Of a DNA stretch of 36,794 nt, positions 24,495 to 33,509 are shown in pieces (within the stretch, counting starts at the first letter, position 1; every line of letters starts with the position of its first letter). Under the pieces are notes generated by a model. The model saw nothing but the letters and a program-made list of their open reading frames with translations, was not told the origin of the DNA and ran no database searches. A program made the position numbers and the translations under genes. Source of the DNA: a bacterium BMS3Abin03 (GTDB lineage: Bacteria > Bacteroidota > Ignavibacteria > Ignavibacteriales > Ignavibacteriaceae); the NCBI GenBank assembly GCA_022340715.1, contig JAJDNK010000004.1, positions 1-36,794 on the forward strand, in the 5' to 3' direction.

Positions 24495-26309
24495 TTATTT
24501 ATTTGAATTTTTGAAATTTTGCGCTTCTTCCAGAGTTTTAAAATTACCTACCTGCACTCTAAACCAGTTGTTTCCATTTATAACAATGTTCTCAATGGAA
24601 GCTTTATAACCCTGTGAATTATATTTTGCCACGGTATTTTGAGCAACTTGTTCAGAACGAAAAGATGAAACCTGAACGACATAATATTCTCCATAGTTAT
24701 AAATATTAGATTCAACTAAAGCAGGTCCGTTATTTGCATTATTACTGGTTCTGTTGGCAACAGGTTGTTCTTTTATCTGGACGTTGTTTTTTGCCGTATT
24801 ATTAGTTGTTACTTTTTCACCTGAAACAGGAGCCTTCTCCTGGGATAAATCTATTCCACTGATTTCCTGTCCGTTATCATTTTTATCGTAGGGATAAGTA
24901 ACCGGAACTTCATAATCTCTTTCTACATATGTAGTACTGGTATTTCTTTCAGCAGGCGGAATTTCTTCCTTCACATCGATATTTCCATCTTCCTTAAATA
25001 ATATATACAATCCACCAACGATGATAATTAAGATTGCCAGAATTTTAACAAATGAAGAACTTGAGCTTCTTCTTCCATATTTAGGAATTTTTTTCTCTTG
25101 AGATCGATTTAATTTAATCTCTACTTCAGGTTCTTCTATTGGAGAAGTCGGCTCCTTCTCTTCTGATAGCTCAACATCCGATTCGTCATCTGTTTTACCG
25201 ACTACGTTTTTTAATTCCTTAAAGAAGTTATCATTTTCAAAATGATCGGTATTATAATTTTCATCTACTTCATTACCGGATTTATTATCCTCTTTAAAAC
25301 CCGGTTTTTTATCCAATGTTGAACTGATTGATCTGACTCGTTCAAATTCCTCAGTTTCCTTTTTACTCTCTTCATCTGAAATCTTAAAATCATCCATTTT
25401 AATGTCGGGAGTTTCTTCATCCTCAATGTCAAAGAATTCCTCGGTTTCAACAGATTCTTCAAAATCCTTTATTTCAGTCTTTGGATCTTGTTGTTTTTCC
25501 GGTTTCGGAGGTTCAGATTTTACTTCTGCAATTGAATTTGATGATTGTGTATTCCCGAGATACCTTTTCCCGAAATCCCATTTGGCACTTTCGCTCTTTG
25601 TTTTTTCCGGCTTATCTTTTAAAAATGATTCCGACTCCGATTTGTCTTCAATTTGTTTTGAAAGTGTATTTCCAAAACTCCAGGCTTTGCTTTTTAACTT
25701 TTCAGAACTGTGAATCGAAGTTCCTGATATTTTCTCTGAATTTTTCTTAACTGCTTCATTACTAAGTTCAAGTTCAAACTGATCCGAATCGATCGATTTC
25801 ATATCAACTAATAAAATTTCACCATCGGATCTTATATTATCTTCAATATGAAGATTAGAAATAAGACCTCGTGCTCTTCGCTCTAGCTCACGGTGATCGG
25901 CTTCAGATGATTGATCCACATCTTCAGACAGTTCTTTTCCTTCAAGTAAAGGAAGAACCGGTTTTCCCGCACTCAGGCTAAAATGTAAATCAAGAGAATC
26001 ACGTATATTGTCGTGTACTTCCGGAACACTGAAAATCACATTATCATGCGATTTAATATTCAGTTCCGATGAAGGCGAAAAAATAATAAGATCGAGATAC
26101 TCAATCTTTTTACTATTATTTTCATCCTCTTGTTTTTTAATCTGGCCTCTTCTGAAATGGAAATATCCTAAGTTGCCAAAACGTGCGGATTCACCCGGCT
26201 CCATTTCTTCGGCAACCTTCCCGAGAAAAATATCAAAAAACTCGTTGGCCGCTGAATCAGGAATACTAGCTTTCCTGGTGATTAGTTTTACTAAATCGTT
26301 TTTTTTCAT
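24495..26309 (-). CDS. HU-like DNA-binding / transmembrane / SPOR-domain protein
   Basis: A 604-residue protein. Residues 1-95 resemble the HU/IHF fold (KNDLVKLITRKASIPDSAANEFFDIFLGKV...FGNLGYFHFRRG), as in the HU-CCDC81-SPOR family of Bacteroidota. About 100-415 is a long, acidic, low-complexity linker. One membrane helix lies at about 418-436 (SFVKILAILIIIVGGLYILF). After a second linker, a C-terminal SPOR domain follows (about 528-604, YYVVQVSSFRSEQVAQN...NWFRVQVGNFKTLEEAQNF). SPOR domains bind denuded septal peptidoglycan. With one helix and no signal peptide, the HU part should be cytoplasmic and SPOR periplasmic. Whether the HU part binds DNA is unproven. It lies directly upstream of exbB. 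Confidence 0.85.
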   Translation of the reverse strand: MKKNDLVKLITRKASIPDSAANEFFDIFLGKVAEEMEPGESARFGNLGYFHFRRGQIKKQEDENNSKKIEYLDLIIFSPSSELNIKSHDNVIFSVPEVHDNIRDSLDLHFSLSAGKPVLPLLEGKELSEDVDQSSEADHRELERRARGLISNLHIEDNIRSDGEILLVDMKSIDSDQFELELSNEAVKKNSEKISGTSIHSSEKLKSKAWSFGNTLSKQIEDKSESESFLKDKPEKTKSESAKWDFGKRYLGNTQSSNSIAEVKSEPPKPEKQQDPKTEIKDFEESVETEEFFDIEDEETPDIKMDDFKISDEESKKETEEFERVRSISSTLDKKPGFKEDNKSGNEVDENYNTDHFENDNFFKELKNVVGKTDDESDVELSEEKEPTSPIEEPEVEIKLNRSQEKKIPKYGRRSSSSSFVKILAILIIIVGGLYILFKEDGNIDVKEEIPPAERNTSTTYVERDYEVPVTYPYDKNDNGQEISGIDLSQEKAPVSGEKVTTNNTAKNNVQIKEQPVANRTSNNANNGPALVESNIYNYGEYYVVQVSSFRSEQVAQNTVAKYNSQGYKASIENIVINGNNWFRVQVGNFKTLEEAQNFKNSNK

Positions 26310-26386
26310 CTCTTAAATCTTATTTTTTATGTTTTATTTCTTAATATTAAAACAATTACAAAACTACTTAAAAATTGTCACCCGGT

Positions 26387-27982
26387 TCAATCAAATAAAT
26401 AGTTAAGACCGAATGTCAGGTCGGCTGTTTTTTGCTTGTAGCCGTCCCAATAATAAATATTTCTGTTTAACAGATTCATCACTTTAAGGTTTAAAATAAA
26501 ATTCGGATTAATTTTATAAGTTAATTTAATTCCCACGTCAATAAACGCACTCAGCTTTTTAGAATTTGAAATATCGGTATATCTGTCCGAATTAAAAAGA
26601 ACAGAGGGTTCAACTAAAAATCCTTTTGTAAACTCATATCCATAAGTAAGATTAGCTTTAAGCCAGGGATAATATGGAATTCTTTTACTTGCATTATTTT
26701 GTAGCCTGTAATAATCAACGTTTCCATACAATACACCGTACGGGCCAGTGTGAAACAACGCATTGAAATACACATTAATTTCGTTAACATCTACAGTTGC
26801 AATATCAAACTGTCCAGAAATATTTGAAGTGGTGAAATAAGGAAGATTTTTTGACTTAAAGTATTTCACTCCCGCATCCAGTTGATAATATTTTCCATAT
26901 TCATATTTTAACACAACATCAAAAAATGTAGATTTCTTAAAGAACAGGTTTGCAAATCCTGTTGCATTAAAGTAATCATTTTGTCTCAGGAACATTCCTG
27001 ATGTAATCAATTCTCCGTGCGGTGCATATTCACCAATTAAAATAAGATTTTTAGAAACTCTAAGTCCAAAGGACGCATAAGGTTGATCGTATCTCATTCC
27101 GCCGGAATTTGTAAAAGTATAGCCAACTTTTGCTTTTACAGTATTCAGAATCTCAAATGAAGCAATCGGTCTCACAAAGAAATAATCTGAGTTAACACTT
27201 CCGAGTGAATCTGTCGTAAGGTATTGTTTCTCGTAGTTTGATTTTACTCCAATTGAAAAATCTGAGAATTGCAGTGAAGCCATACCGGAAGCATTAATCA
27301 GGTTTTCTGTAAATTGATCTTCAACCAATGATGTAAATTTGTTGTCAAGATTTAGATCAAAAATGAAAGTTTTCCAGGAAGTATTTTTTATACCCAGATA
27401 ATAATTACCTTCATTCTTTGAACGTTTCATTTCAGGATCATCCGAAGCGAATAATTTATAAGAATATGAATTGTAATCTCCATTAAGATTAAACTTCGTT
27501 CCAGGCAGAACATCATTGTTCATCGGAAGCAGGTATTGCAAACCCGCCCCACCATAAAAATAATATCGATCGCTGTTATCCACGTAAGCACGCTGATGCG
27601 ACCCTCCAACATTTGCATTTAAAATTCCATTATTAAAAGGATAGGCATAACTTAACTCTCCACCGGGCAATGTATAAATCCCTGCTTCAGCTTTTATACT
27701 CCCCTTAGCAAAATGTGTAGTGTCTAATAATTTTAGATCTTCTTTAATAGGATTTGAAAGCTGTTTCAGTCCAAGATCATCAGGTGAATGAGATGGAAAT
27801 ATAAAATCAGATGTTATTGTTGAAATGAAATCAGGTTTAATTTTATCTGCATGTCTTATCGAAACAACATCTGATCCAGTAATAACAAAATCCGGTAATT
27901 CTACATTCGGATTCTTCGATTCTTCATCCTGCGGAAAAATCATTGCATAAGAAACTAAGAGAATCAACAAAACTTTTTTCAT
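26387..27982 (-). CDS. Outer-membrane beta-barrel, TonB-receptor-like without plug
   Basis: A 531-residue protein with a signal peptide (MKKVLLILLVSYAMIFPQ) and a short N-terminal segment (VELPDFVITGSDVV). The rest is amphipathic strands ending in aromatics, closing with LNLKVMNLLNRNIYYWDGY and FGLNYLFD, the typical end of TonB-dependent receptor barrels. It is shorter than usual receptors and I see no complete plug domain. The ELPDFVITG stretch could be a reduced TonB-box/plug start. It overlaps the upstream TPR gene by 4 nt (ATGA), and AAGGAG precedes the start. It may be the outer-membrane partner of the TonB encoded downstream. Confidence 0.78.
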   Translation of the reverse strand: MKKVLLILLVSYAMIFPQDEESKNPNVELPDFVITGSDVVSIRHADKIKPDFISTITSDFIFPSHSPDDLGLKQLSNPIKEDLKLLDTTHFAKGSIKAEAGIYTLPGGELSYAYPFNNGILNANVGGSHQRAYVDNSDRYYFYGGAGLQYLLPMNNDVLPGTKFNLNGDYNSYSYKLFASDDPEMKRSKNEGNYYLGIKNTSWKTFIFDLNLDNKFTSLVEDQFTENLINASGMASLQFSDFSIGVKSNYEKQYLTTDSLGSVNSDYFFVRPIASFEILNTVKAKVGYTFTNSGGMRYDQPYASFGLRVSKNLILIGEYAPHGELITSGMFLRQNDYFNATGFANLFFKKSTFFDVVLKYEYGKYYQLDAGVKYFKSKNLPYFTTSNISGQFDIATVDVNEINVYFNALFHTGPYGVLYGNVDYYRLQNNASKRIPYYPWLKANLTYGYEFTKGFLVEPSVLFNSDRYTDISNSKKLSAFIDVGIKLTYKINPNFILNLKVMNLLNRNIYYWDGYKQKTADLTFGLNYLFD

Positions 27983-30951
27983 TTGATGCTCCTTAACTTT
28001 TCTCTTGCTTCAGCTGTATATTTATCATTCCTGTGTTTACTTATAACAATGTGATACATCTCTTCGGCTTTTCTGTTATCCTTAAGTTTAACATAACAAT
28101 CTCCTAAAAGCAGGTAAGATTTCGTAAGCCATTCTTCATAAGAGGAAAAGACTGTTCTTACTCTTACTAATGCTGAAATCGCTTCCTGGAATTTATTTTG
28201 CTGATACAAAGACAAACCGTAATAATATTGCGCCTGTGCACCAATTTCATCACTACGGTTTCCGGATATATCCATAAAGTATTTATCTGAGTTTTCAAAT
28301 CTTCCTGCGGCAAGATCAATCATACCCATTTCAAGTTTCGATTTATCTGCAAAGATTGATTCCCTGTAATAATAAACTACATCACTAAAAACTTCATAAG
28401 CTTGCTGTACGCTATCCGCATTTATGTAAGTTGTTCCTTTATTGAACATTATTTCAGGCAGTGAAGGCGAACCTTTTAATTTTTGAATTGCCTCATTGTA
28501 AGTATTTATTGCCAGGCTATAATTCTTCATATTATTATAAATTGTACCCATTTCAAGTACTGCCGATGCCGTAACATCTTTTTCAGGATATTTTTGAAGC
28601 AAGGAATTGAAATTATAAATCGCCTGTTCATTTTCTCCCAGGTTAGCAGCACTTTTTCCTATCCAGTAATAAGCTTCCGGAACAAATTTGCTATTCTTAT
28701 ACCTGTTAAGAAAATCCTGGTAACTTATCTTTGCATTTTCATAATCCCTCTGACTGTAATAAAGTTCCCCCTTTTTAAAATATATCTGATCCGAGAATTT
28801 TAAAGAGGGGTTACGTGCAATAAATTCATCGATAAGAGAGATTGCTTTTTCAGGTTGGTTTTTTGCAACGTAACAATATTGAATTCCGTTTACAGCATCA
28901 AAAATATAATCCGATGAAGGAAATTGAGAGAGAACCCTCTGGTAATTTTCAATTGCATTATCATAACTACCCAGGTTAAAATATGCATCACCTATAGAGT
29001 AATAAATTATAGGCGCTAGGTCCGTACCCGGATAAACATCCAAAACATTCCTGTAACGGTCTATCGCCGTTTCGAACTTATCCTGCTGAAAATTAATCCA
29101 GCCAATAGTATAAAGTGAAACATCACCATATTTGGAACGTGGAAAATTCCTTTGAAGATTAGCAAATTCATTTATAGCAGATTCAATCTTTCCGGATTTA
29201 TACAATGCCTGCGCATATTGATAATAAGCGTAAGGATCGTTTGTTGATAATTGACGAGATTGGAATAATTGTTCATAAACCTGACTGGCAGCAGAAAAGT
29301 TTTTACTTCCGAAATAACTGTCTGCAAGTCTAAGGTGAGCATCTGTAGCTCTTTGATCATTCGGATATGTTTTTACAAAAGAAGAAAATCGTATTGCGGC
29401 ATTTTCATAATCACCAAGATTAAAATAACAATACGCCGAACCGTACAATGAAATTTTTGCAATATCTGCATCATCTGTATTTATTGCTTTATATCTCTCT
29501 AATGCTTGCTTGTATTTTTGCTCAGCAAAATAATTCTCAGCCAAATAATAATTCACCCGGTCCCTTTCAAAATCGGGTGATTCCACAAAAATCTCATTCA
29601 AGTACCTTATTGATTTATCATAATTACCCAGGAAGTATAACGCTGATCCCATTCCCAGCATTGCTCGTAAATGATTATCTTTATCGCTATTCAGAATTGT
29701 TAGCGCAGGCTCAAAATAATTTTTAGCAGATGCGTACTGCTTATTATTAAGTTCTATCTCACCAAGTAAATTGTATGCTTTCCCTTTCACGTCGTTGCTG
29801 CCGGATGAAAGTGCAGTTATAAGATATTGTTTGGAAAGATTCAGATTTTTTTGATTGAAATATAAAACGCCAAGCTGTGATTCAACTCTTGGGATAATAT
29901 AGCTCGATGGAAACTTTGTTAACAGCTCCTTATAAATATGTATGGCTTCATCATTTTTACCAAGATATCTCTTCGCTTCTCCTTTCCAGTAAAATGATTC
30001 TATTGCAATACTATCTGATCCAGACGAGAGATAATCAAAAATCCGATAAGCATCGTTATATTTATTTTGCTGGAAAAAAGACCATGCTAACCCATATCTT
30101 GCATCCTGAAATACATCGGATTCCGGATATTTTTCCAATATCTCATTATAAACTTTTTCAGCATCAGAATACTGCCCCACCCTGTAATAGGAATTTGCCA
30201 ATAAATACAAACTTTCAGCAAACAAACTACCAGGAAGACTATTCAGCATTGGATTTTTCAGTTCAAGAATGGATGATTGATAATCCTTAAGATAGAAATA
30301 ACATATGCCGATCCTGGTCTGTGCAGAAACAGCTAATTTACTGTTCGGATAATATGAAAGGAGTTGGTCGTAATATTTTACAGCATTTTCAAAATCCCCT
30401 TTTCTTTCATAAACCGTGGCTAGGGTATAAATAGAGTAATCTTTATATCTGTTGCTTGCTTTATCGTTGATCGCTTTTTGTAAAAAATCTACTGCATCCT
30501 GTAATTTGTTTTCAGCCGCATAAGATTCACCGATCCAATAAAGTGCTGATCCGGAGTATTTGCTTTCGGGATAATCTTTCAATAATGATTTAAATCGTGC
30601 CCGAACCAGAGGGTATTCTTTAAAATCGTAATAAATAAGTCCAAGATTATAAAAAGCTTCCTCCCTGAAGTTTGACCAGATTATATGATTAACCAGATAC
30701 TCTAATTCAGCAACTGCCATATCCTTTTCACCAAGCTTTATCAAGGCATCAGCAGCATAAAATTTTGAGGCTGCATAGAGTTCATCTTCCTTTGTTACTT
30801 CCTGCGAAATACTTTTAAACATTTTGTAAGCTTCAGTATATCGTTCACCGTAGTACAATTCCATTGCAGAAGTAAACTTTTGAGAAACATCCTGGGAGTA
30901 TAAAACAGAAGTAATTATAATAAATGAGGAGTAAAGAATTTTCTTCAGCAT
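27979..30951 (-). CDS. Very large exported tetratricopeptide-repeat protein
   Basis: A 990-residue protein with a signal peptide (MLKKILYSSFIIITSVLYSQ) and then TPR units of about 34-37 residues over nearly the whole length, for example FENAVKYYDQLLSYYPNSKLA, YSDAEKVYNEILEKYPESDVF and YDNAIENYQRVLSQFPSSDYI. The repeats are of the BamD/CpoB (YbgF) style (YP/FP-xS ends). It is probably a periplasmic or outer-membrane-attached scaffold. It is the first gene of the unit leading to exbB-exbD-tonB, a place comparable to CpoB in Tol-Pal loci though much larger. No lipobox Cys is visible. Confidence 0.85.
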   Translation of the reverse strand: MLKKILYSSFIIITSVLYSQDVSQKFTSAMELYYGERYTEAYKMFKSISQEVTKEDELYAASKFYAADALIKLGEKDMAVAELEYLVNHIIWSNFREEAFYNLGLIYYDFKEYPLVRARFKSLLKDYPESKYSGSALYWIGESYAAENKLQDAVDFLQKAINDKASNRYKDYSIYTLATVYERKGDFENAVKYYDQLLSYYPNSKLAVSAQTRIGICYFYLKDYQSSILELKNPMLNSLPGSLFAESLYLLANSYYRVGQYSDAEKVYNEILEKYPESDVFQDARYGLAWSFFQQNKYNDAYRIFDYLSSGSDSIAIESFYWKGEAKRYLGKNDEAIHIYKELLTKFPSSYIIPRVESQLGVLYFNQKNLNLSKQYLITALSSGSNDVKGKAYNLLGEIELNNKQYASAKNYFEPALTILNSDKDNHLRAMLGMGSALYFLGNYDKSIRYLNEIFVESPDFERDRVNYYLAENYFAEQKYKQALERYKAINTDDADIAKISLYGSAYCYFNLGDYENAAIRFSSFVKTYPNDQRATDAHLRLADSYFGSKNFSAASQVYEQLFQSRQLSTNDPYAYYQYAQALYKSGKIESAINEFANLQRNFPRSKYGDVSLYTIGWINFQQDKFETAIDRYRNVLDVYPGTDLAPIIYYSIGDAYFNLGSYDNAIENYQRVLSQFPSSDYIFDAVNGIQYCYVAKNQPEKAISLIDEFIARNPSLKFSDQIYFKKGELYYSQRDYENAKISYQDFLNRYKNSKFVPEAYYWIGKSAANLGENEQAIYNFNSLLQKYPEKDVTASAVLEMGTIYNNMKNYSLAINTYNEAIQKLKGSPSLPEIMFNKGTTYINADSVQQAYEVFSDVVYYYRESIFADKSKLEMGMIDLAAGRFENSDKYFMDISGNRSDEIGAQAQYYYGLSLYQQNKFQEAISALVRVRTVFSSYEEWLTKSYLLLGDCYVKLKDNRKAEEMYHIVISKHRNDKYTAEAREKLRSIK

Positions 30952-31334
30952 ATCATCAACTCAACCTTCAAAAATTAGAACAGAAATATCACGCGCCTTT
31001 AATATCGTCAATCGTAAACCTACAATAATAATTTAGTTCAATAATTTCGATAAACTTAATTTTCCGGTTTATATTTTTGCCTTCTGATTAACGATTTTCG
31101 AGCAAAATTGTTCCGAAAATTCCGATTTTTTAAAAAGAATATTGAAATATATATTTTTTATCCTCATAAAATCAAGGGAAATAAAGAATTAAAACGATTA
31201 CTTAAAGACATTTATTAAAAGCAGGTCTTTGACTATCTTTCGTTATTGATAAGCTGTATACTATTTTAATATTCGATTTTTATCTAAGTTTGCAAACTAA
31301 TTTCATAATTCACAATATTGATGAAGGAGAGAAA
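30952..31334. other. Divergent intergenic region, no gene seen
   Basis: 383 nt of AT-rich DNA between the divergent TPR gene and the exported barrel gene. It should hold promoters for both. I see a short inverted repeat TTTTCG/CGAAAA (31095-31100 and 31114-31119) and a TAnnTTTG-type element (listed separately). No convincing small ORF, tRNA or stable RNA fold was recognised by eye. Confidence 0.6.
31285..31292 (+). promoter_or_regulatory. Possible Bacteroidota-type -7 promoter element
   Basis: TAAGTTTG matches the TAnnTTTG -7 consensus of Bacteroidota primary-sigma promoters. It is placed to give a leader of about 35-40 nt before the ATG at 31335. A clear TTTG -33 element at the right distance is not seen, so this is tentative. 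Confidence 0.3.
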
Positions 31335-31964
31335 ATGAGAAAAATAAAACTGATTCTTTTCATTGGTGCATTTTTAATCTTCCTAAGTTCAAATGGATTT
31401 GCTCAATTAATTAGTATAGGAGTCGGCGGAGGTTTAACACAGGTTACCGGTTCAGAATTGTATTCAAATAAAGTATCGGATGGAGGATACGGATTTTCCT
31501 CAGAATATAACTTCGGAGCTATCGGGAAAGTAGATTTGCCTCTTGTTCCTATCACACCAAGAGCATTTGTATTATATCATAAATTAAATGGAAGTGGAGA
31601 ATATCCCCTCAGTGTTGGGACTCCTGATTGGGAGTTTTCACAATCAATTTTATCAATTGGTGTTGGCGCTTCATATAATTTTATTCCTATTCCGGCGGGT
31701 GTAGATCCATACGTTGCATTAGATGTCATGTTCAACTCTTTTGGAGATTTTACTGTTAAAAGCGGCGGTGTTGAAACTAAAACTTCCGGTAAGTCCAGAA
31801 CAGGTATAGGAATAGGTGCAGGCGCTGAGGTTACAATTTTACCAAAAGTAAATGTTGACATATCAGCAAGTTATAGAATGTTCAACTTGATAGGTAAAGA
31901 AAGTGGTGAGAAAACTTTAAGTGCTATCAATTTGGATCTGTTTTTTATGTTTAGTCTTCTATAA
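31335..31964 (+). CDS. Exported outer-membrane beta-barrel protein (OmpA/OMP_b-brl-like)
   Basis: A 209-residue protein from the ATG at 31335, which has GAAGGAGAG just upstream. The frame is open 15 codons further upstream, but that extension would mask the signal peptide (MRKIKLILFIGAFLIFLSSNGFAQ). The mature part alternates amphipathic strands (ISIGVGGGLTQV, VPITPRAFVLYH, SILSIGVGASYNF, VNVDISASYRMFNL) and ends in INLDLFFMFSLL, consistent with a small eight-stranded barrel. It stands alone, convergent with the CMD-like gene. Confidence 0.75.
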   Translation: MRKIKLILFIGAFLIFLSSNGFAQLISIGVGGGLTQVTGSELYSNKVSDGGYGFSSEYNFGAIGKVDLPLVPITPRAFVLYHKLNGSGEYPLSVGTPDWEFSQSILSIGVGASYNFIPIPAGVDPYVALDVMFNSFGDFTVKSGGVETKTSGKSRTGIGIGAGAEVTILPKVNVDISASYRMFNLIGKESGEKTLSAINLDLFFMFSLL

Positions 31965-31976
31965 AGAATTTATGAT

Positions 31977-32008
31977 GATAAGGGAGTGGATTATTCTATT
32001 CCCTTATC
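31977..32008. terminator. Hairpin between convergent genes, possible terminator
   Basis: The perfect 9-bp arms GATAAGGGA (31977-31985) and TCCCTTATC (32000-32008) flank a 14-nt loop. They lie at the converging 3' ends of the barrel gene (stop at 31964) and the CMD-like gene, whose stop codon is inside the loop. T-tracts on either strand are weak, so termination is uncertain. Confidence 0.4.
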
Positions 32009-32641
32009 CTTTAAATATTGGTTCAAAACTTTCATCCCAAAATTTGTCCATTTATTAGAACCAAAAATCTTTAAGTTATTTAAAACTCTTTTTACTTCTT
32101 CTTTTGATGATTTAGTTCTAAATGCACCATTTATATGCGAGTAAAGTTGATCTTCAAATTTTAGTACGGAAAGTACAGAAACATTATTCAATTCTCTTTT
32201 TTTCAGAGACAGCTCTTTTCTTCCCATAACTTTTCCATATCCTTCAAGCACAAGCCAATCTGATAATTCGGGAGAAAAACTTTTTACATTTGAAATCAGC
32301 TTTTCAAATTTTTTCCCATAAATCTTTTTACAATTTTGTGTTCCTCTATCGCGATACCTGTTTAAATCCCAATCTTCCGATAAGTCTTCATGATGATCCG
32401 GAAAATATTCTTTTAGAATTTTAAGCGATATCATAGCTGATGGATAGCCTGTGAAAAGATAATTTTGAAGCAGCGATTCGTATAATTCGTTTACATCAAC
32501 ATTAAGAGTTTTCGCCTTTGAAAGTAATAATCTTAAATAAACTTCATTTCTCAGAGCTCCAGCAGTACAAATTAAGGGAAGTAAATCTCTCTTATCAATT
32601 TTATTTATTTCTTTTTTAAATTTTGAAGTATTAATAGGCAT
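31991..32641 (-). CDS. Carboxymuconolactone decarboxylase (AhpD-like) family protein
   Basis: A 216-residue cytoplasmic protein with two CMD-like helical regions: ELYESLLQNYLFTGYPSAMISLK (about 52-74), and a C-terminal WLVLEGYGKVMGRKELSLKKRELNNVSVLSVLKFEDQLYSHINGAF (about 129-174). The RELN-VSVL-QL-SH-GA pattern is the CMD core. The CxxC redox pair of AhpD-type peroxidase partners is absent, so a decarboxylase-like or other role is more likely. No pathway genes are adjacent. Its start is 71 nt after the stop of the TPR gene, with a terminator between them. Confidence 0.68.
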   Translation of the reverse strand: MPINTSKFKKEINKIDKRDLLPLICTAGALRNEVYLRLLLSKAKTLNVDVNELYESLLQNYLFTGYPSAMISLKILKEYFPDHHEDLSEDWDLNRYRDRGTQNCKKIYGKKFEKLISNVKSFSPELSDWLVLEGYGKVMGRKELSLKKRELNNVSVLSVLKFEDQLYSHINGAFRTKSSKEEVKRVLNNLKIFGSNKWTNFGMKVLNQYLKDKGIE

Positions 32642-32661
32642 GTAAAACTTAATTTAAATAC

Positions 32662-32690
32662 AAAAAAACCCTCGATATATACGAGGGTTT
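32662..32690 (-). terminator. Rho-independent terminator of the TPR gene
   Basis: The 9-bp stem AAACCCTCG/CGAGGGTTT has a 7-nt loop (ATATATA on the plus strand). On the minus strand the stem runs into a continuous T tract (complement of the A-run at 32662-32668). It lies about 23 nt downstream of the stop of the minus-strand TPR gene at 32713. Confidence 0.85.
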
Positions 32691-32712
32691 AAAATATAAA
32701 TACTGGTAATAA

Positions 32713-33474
32713 TTAATTTAACAGTCCAAGTTCATATTGCGCGGTTTTCTTATAAGTTGCATCGGATACCGCTTTCTGAAACATTTCTTTTGCTTTATCT
32801 AATTCTCCTTTACCTTTATATGCAACACCCATATAATAATATGGACCACCGGGAGTAATTTTTGATCTATACTTTAAAGCATTTTCTGATGCACTAATAG
32901 TATTATCCCACTCACCAAGCTCAGAATAAATTTTTGCTAAAGAAAGATAAGCTGCATCGTAGTTGCTAAAACCAATAGCCTTTTTGAGATATTCAATTCC
33001 CTTAGATGAGTTGCCGTTTGCTAATTCATCATTACCGAGTTTCGAATAAGCCAAGGACAGGTTCTTTTTTACGATAGATTCAACATTACTTTTATCTGTT
33101 AATGTAAGAACTTTTTCGAAGTTGGTTATTGCAGCGTTGAAATCACCTTCCTGGAAATAAACTCCGCCAAGGGCATTATAAGCACCGGCAAAATCACTTT
33201 TCATCTTAATGCAATCATCAAAAGATTTCATCGCTCCTTTAAGATCTCTTGCTTTTTTCTGAGCTACGCCTTTTTGATAATAAATCCTGTAGTCTTTTTC
33301 AATTGCTAAAGCTTTGTCATAATTTTCTATGGCTCCTTTATAGTTACCCGCTTTTAAAAGACTGTTCCCCTCGTTGTATAACTTACCAGCATCCGGATTC
33401 ATATCCTGTGCTATAATCAGGTTAAATGATATTAAGGTTAATAATATCATTAAGCTCATTTTGAGTTTCTTCAT
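32713..33474 (-). CDS. Exported tetratricopeptide-repeat protein
   Basis: A protein of about 253 residues with a signal peptide (MKKLKMSLMILLTLISFNLIIAQ) and about six TPR units (AGNYKGAIENYDKALAIEKDYRI, EGDFNAAITNFEKVLTL, KGELDKAKEMFQKAVSD). The frame opens three codons upstream (33483), but the ATG at 33474 is better placed behind AGAGG. It is probably a periplasmic scaffold of unknown partner. Its start lies 35 nt behind the tRNA-Leu 3' end on the same strand, so it may be transcribed from the tRNA promoter. A good terminator follows. Confidence 0.8.
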   Translation of the reverse strand: MKKLKMSLMILLTLISFNLIIAQDMNPDAGKLYNEGNSLLKAGNYKGAIENYDKALAIEKDYRIYYQKGVAQKKARDLKGAMKSFDDCIKMKSDFAGAYNALGGVYFQEGDFNAAITNFEKVLTLTDKSNVESIVKKNLSLAYSKLGNDELANGNSSKGIEYLKKAIGFSNYDAAYLSLAKIYSELGEWDNTISASENALKYRSKITPGGPYYYMGVAYKGKGELDKAKEMFQKAVSDATYKKTAQYELGLLN

Positions 33475-33509
33475 AAGTATCATCCTCTTTGATTTTTAAA
33501 GAATTTGCC

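Noticed and set aside
25402-26316. Ser/Phe-rich plus-strand ORFs opposite the HU-SPOR gene
   Set aside because: They are complements of the acidic Glu/Asp/Lys/Ser linker codons; composition is explained by the antisense of the real gene.
28483-30290. Several plus-strand ORFs of 60-127 codons opposite the large TPR gene
   Set aside because: They are frame shadows of the repeat-rich, conserved TPR coding sequence and show no ribosome sites or domains.
27979-30951. Possible tandem DNA repeat array because of the many similar segments
   Set aside because: Similarity is at protein level (degenerate TPR units); the nucleotide copies are too diverged to be a DNA repeat.
31095-31119. Inverted repeat TTTTCG/CGAAAA as an sRNA terminator or operator
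   Set aside because: Six-bp arms in very AT-rich DNA, no T-tract or upstream RNA structure; too weak to call.
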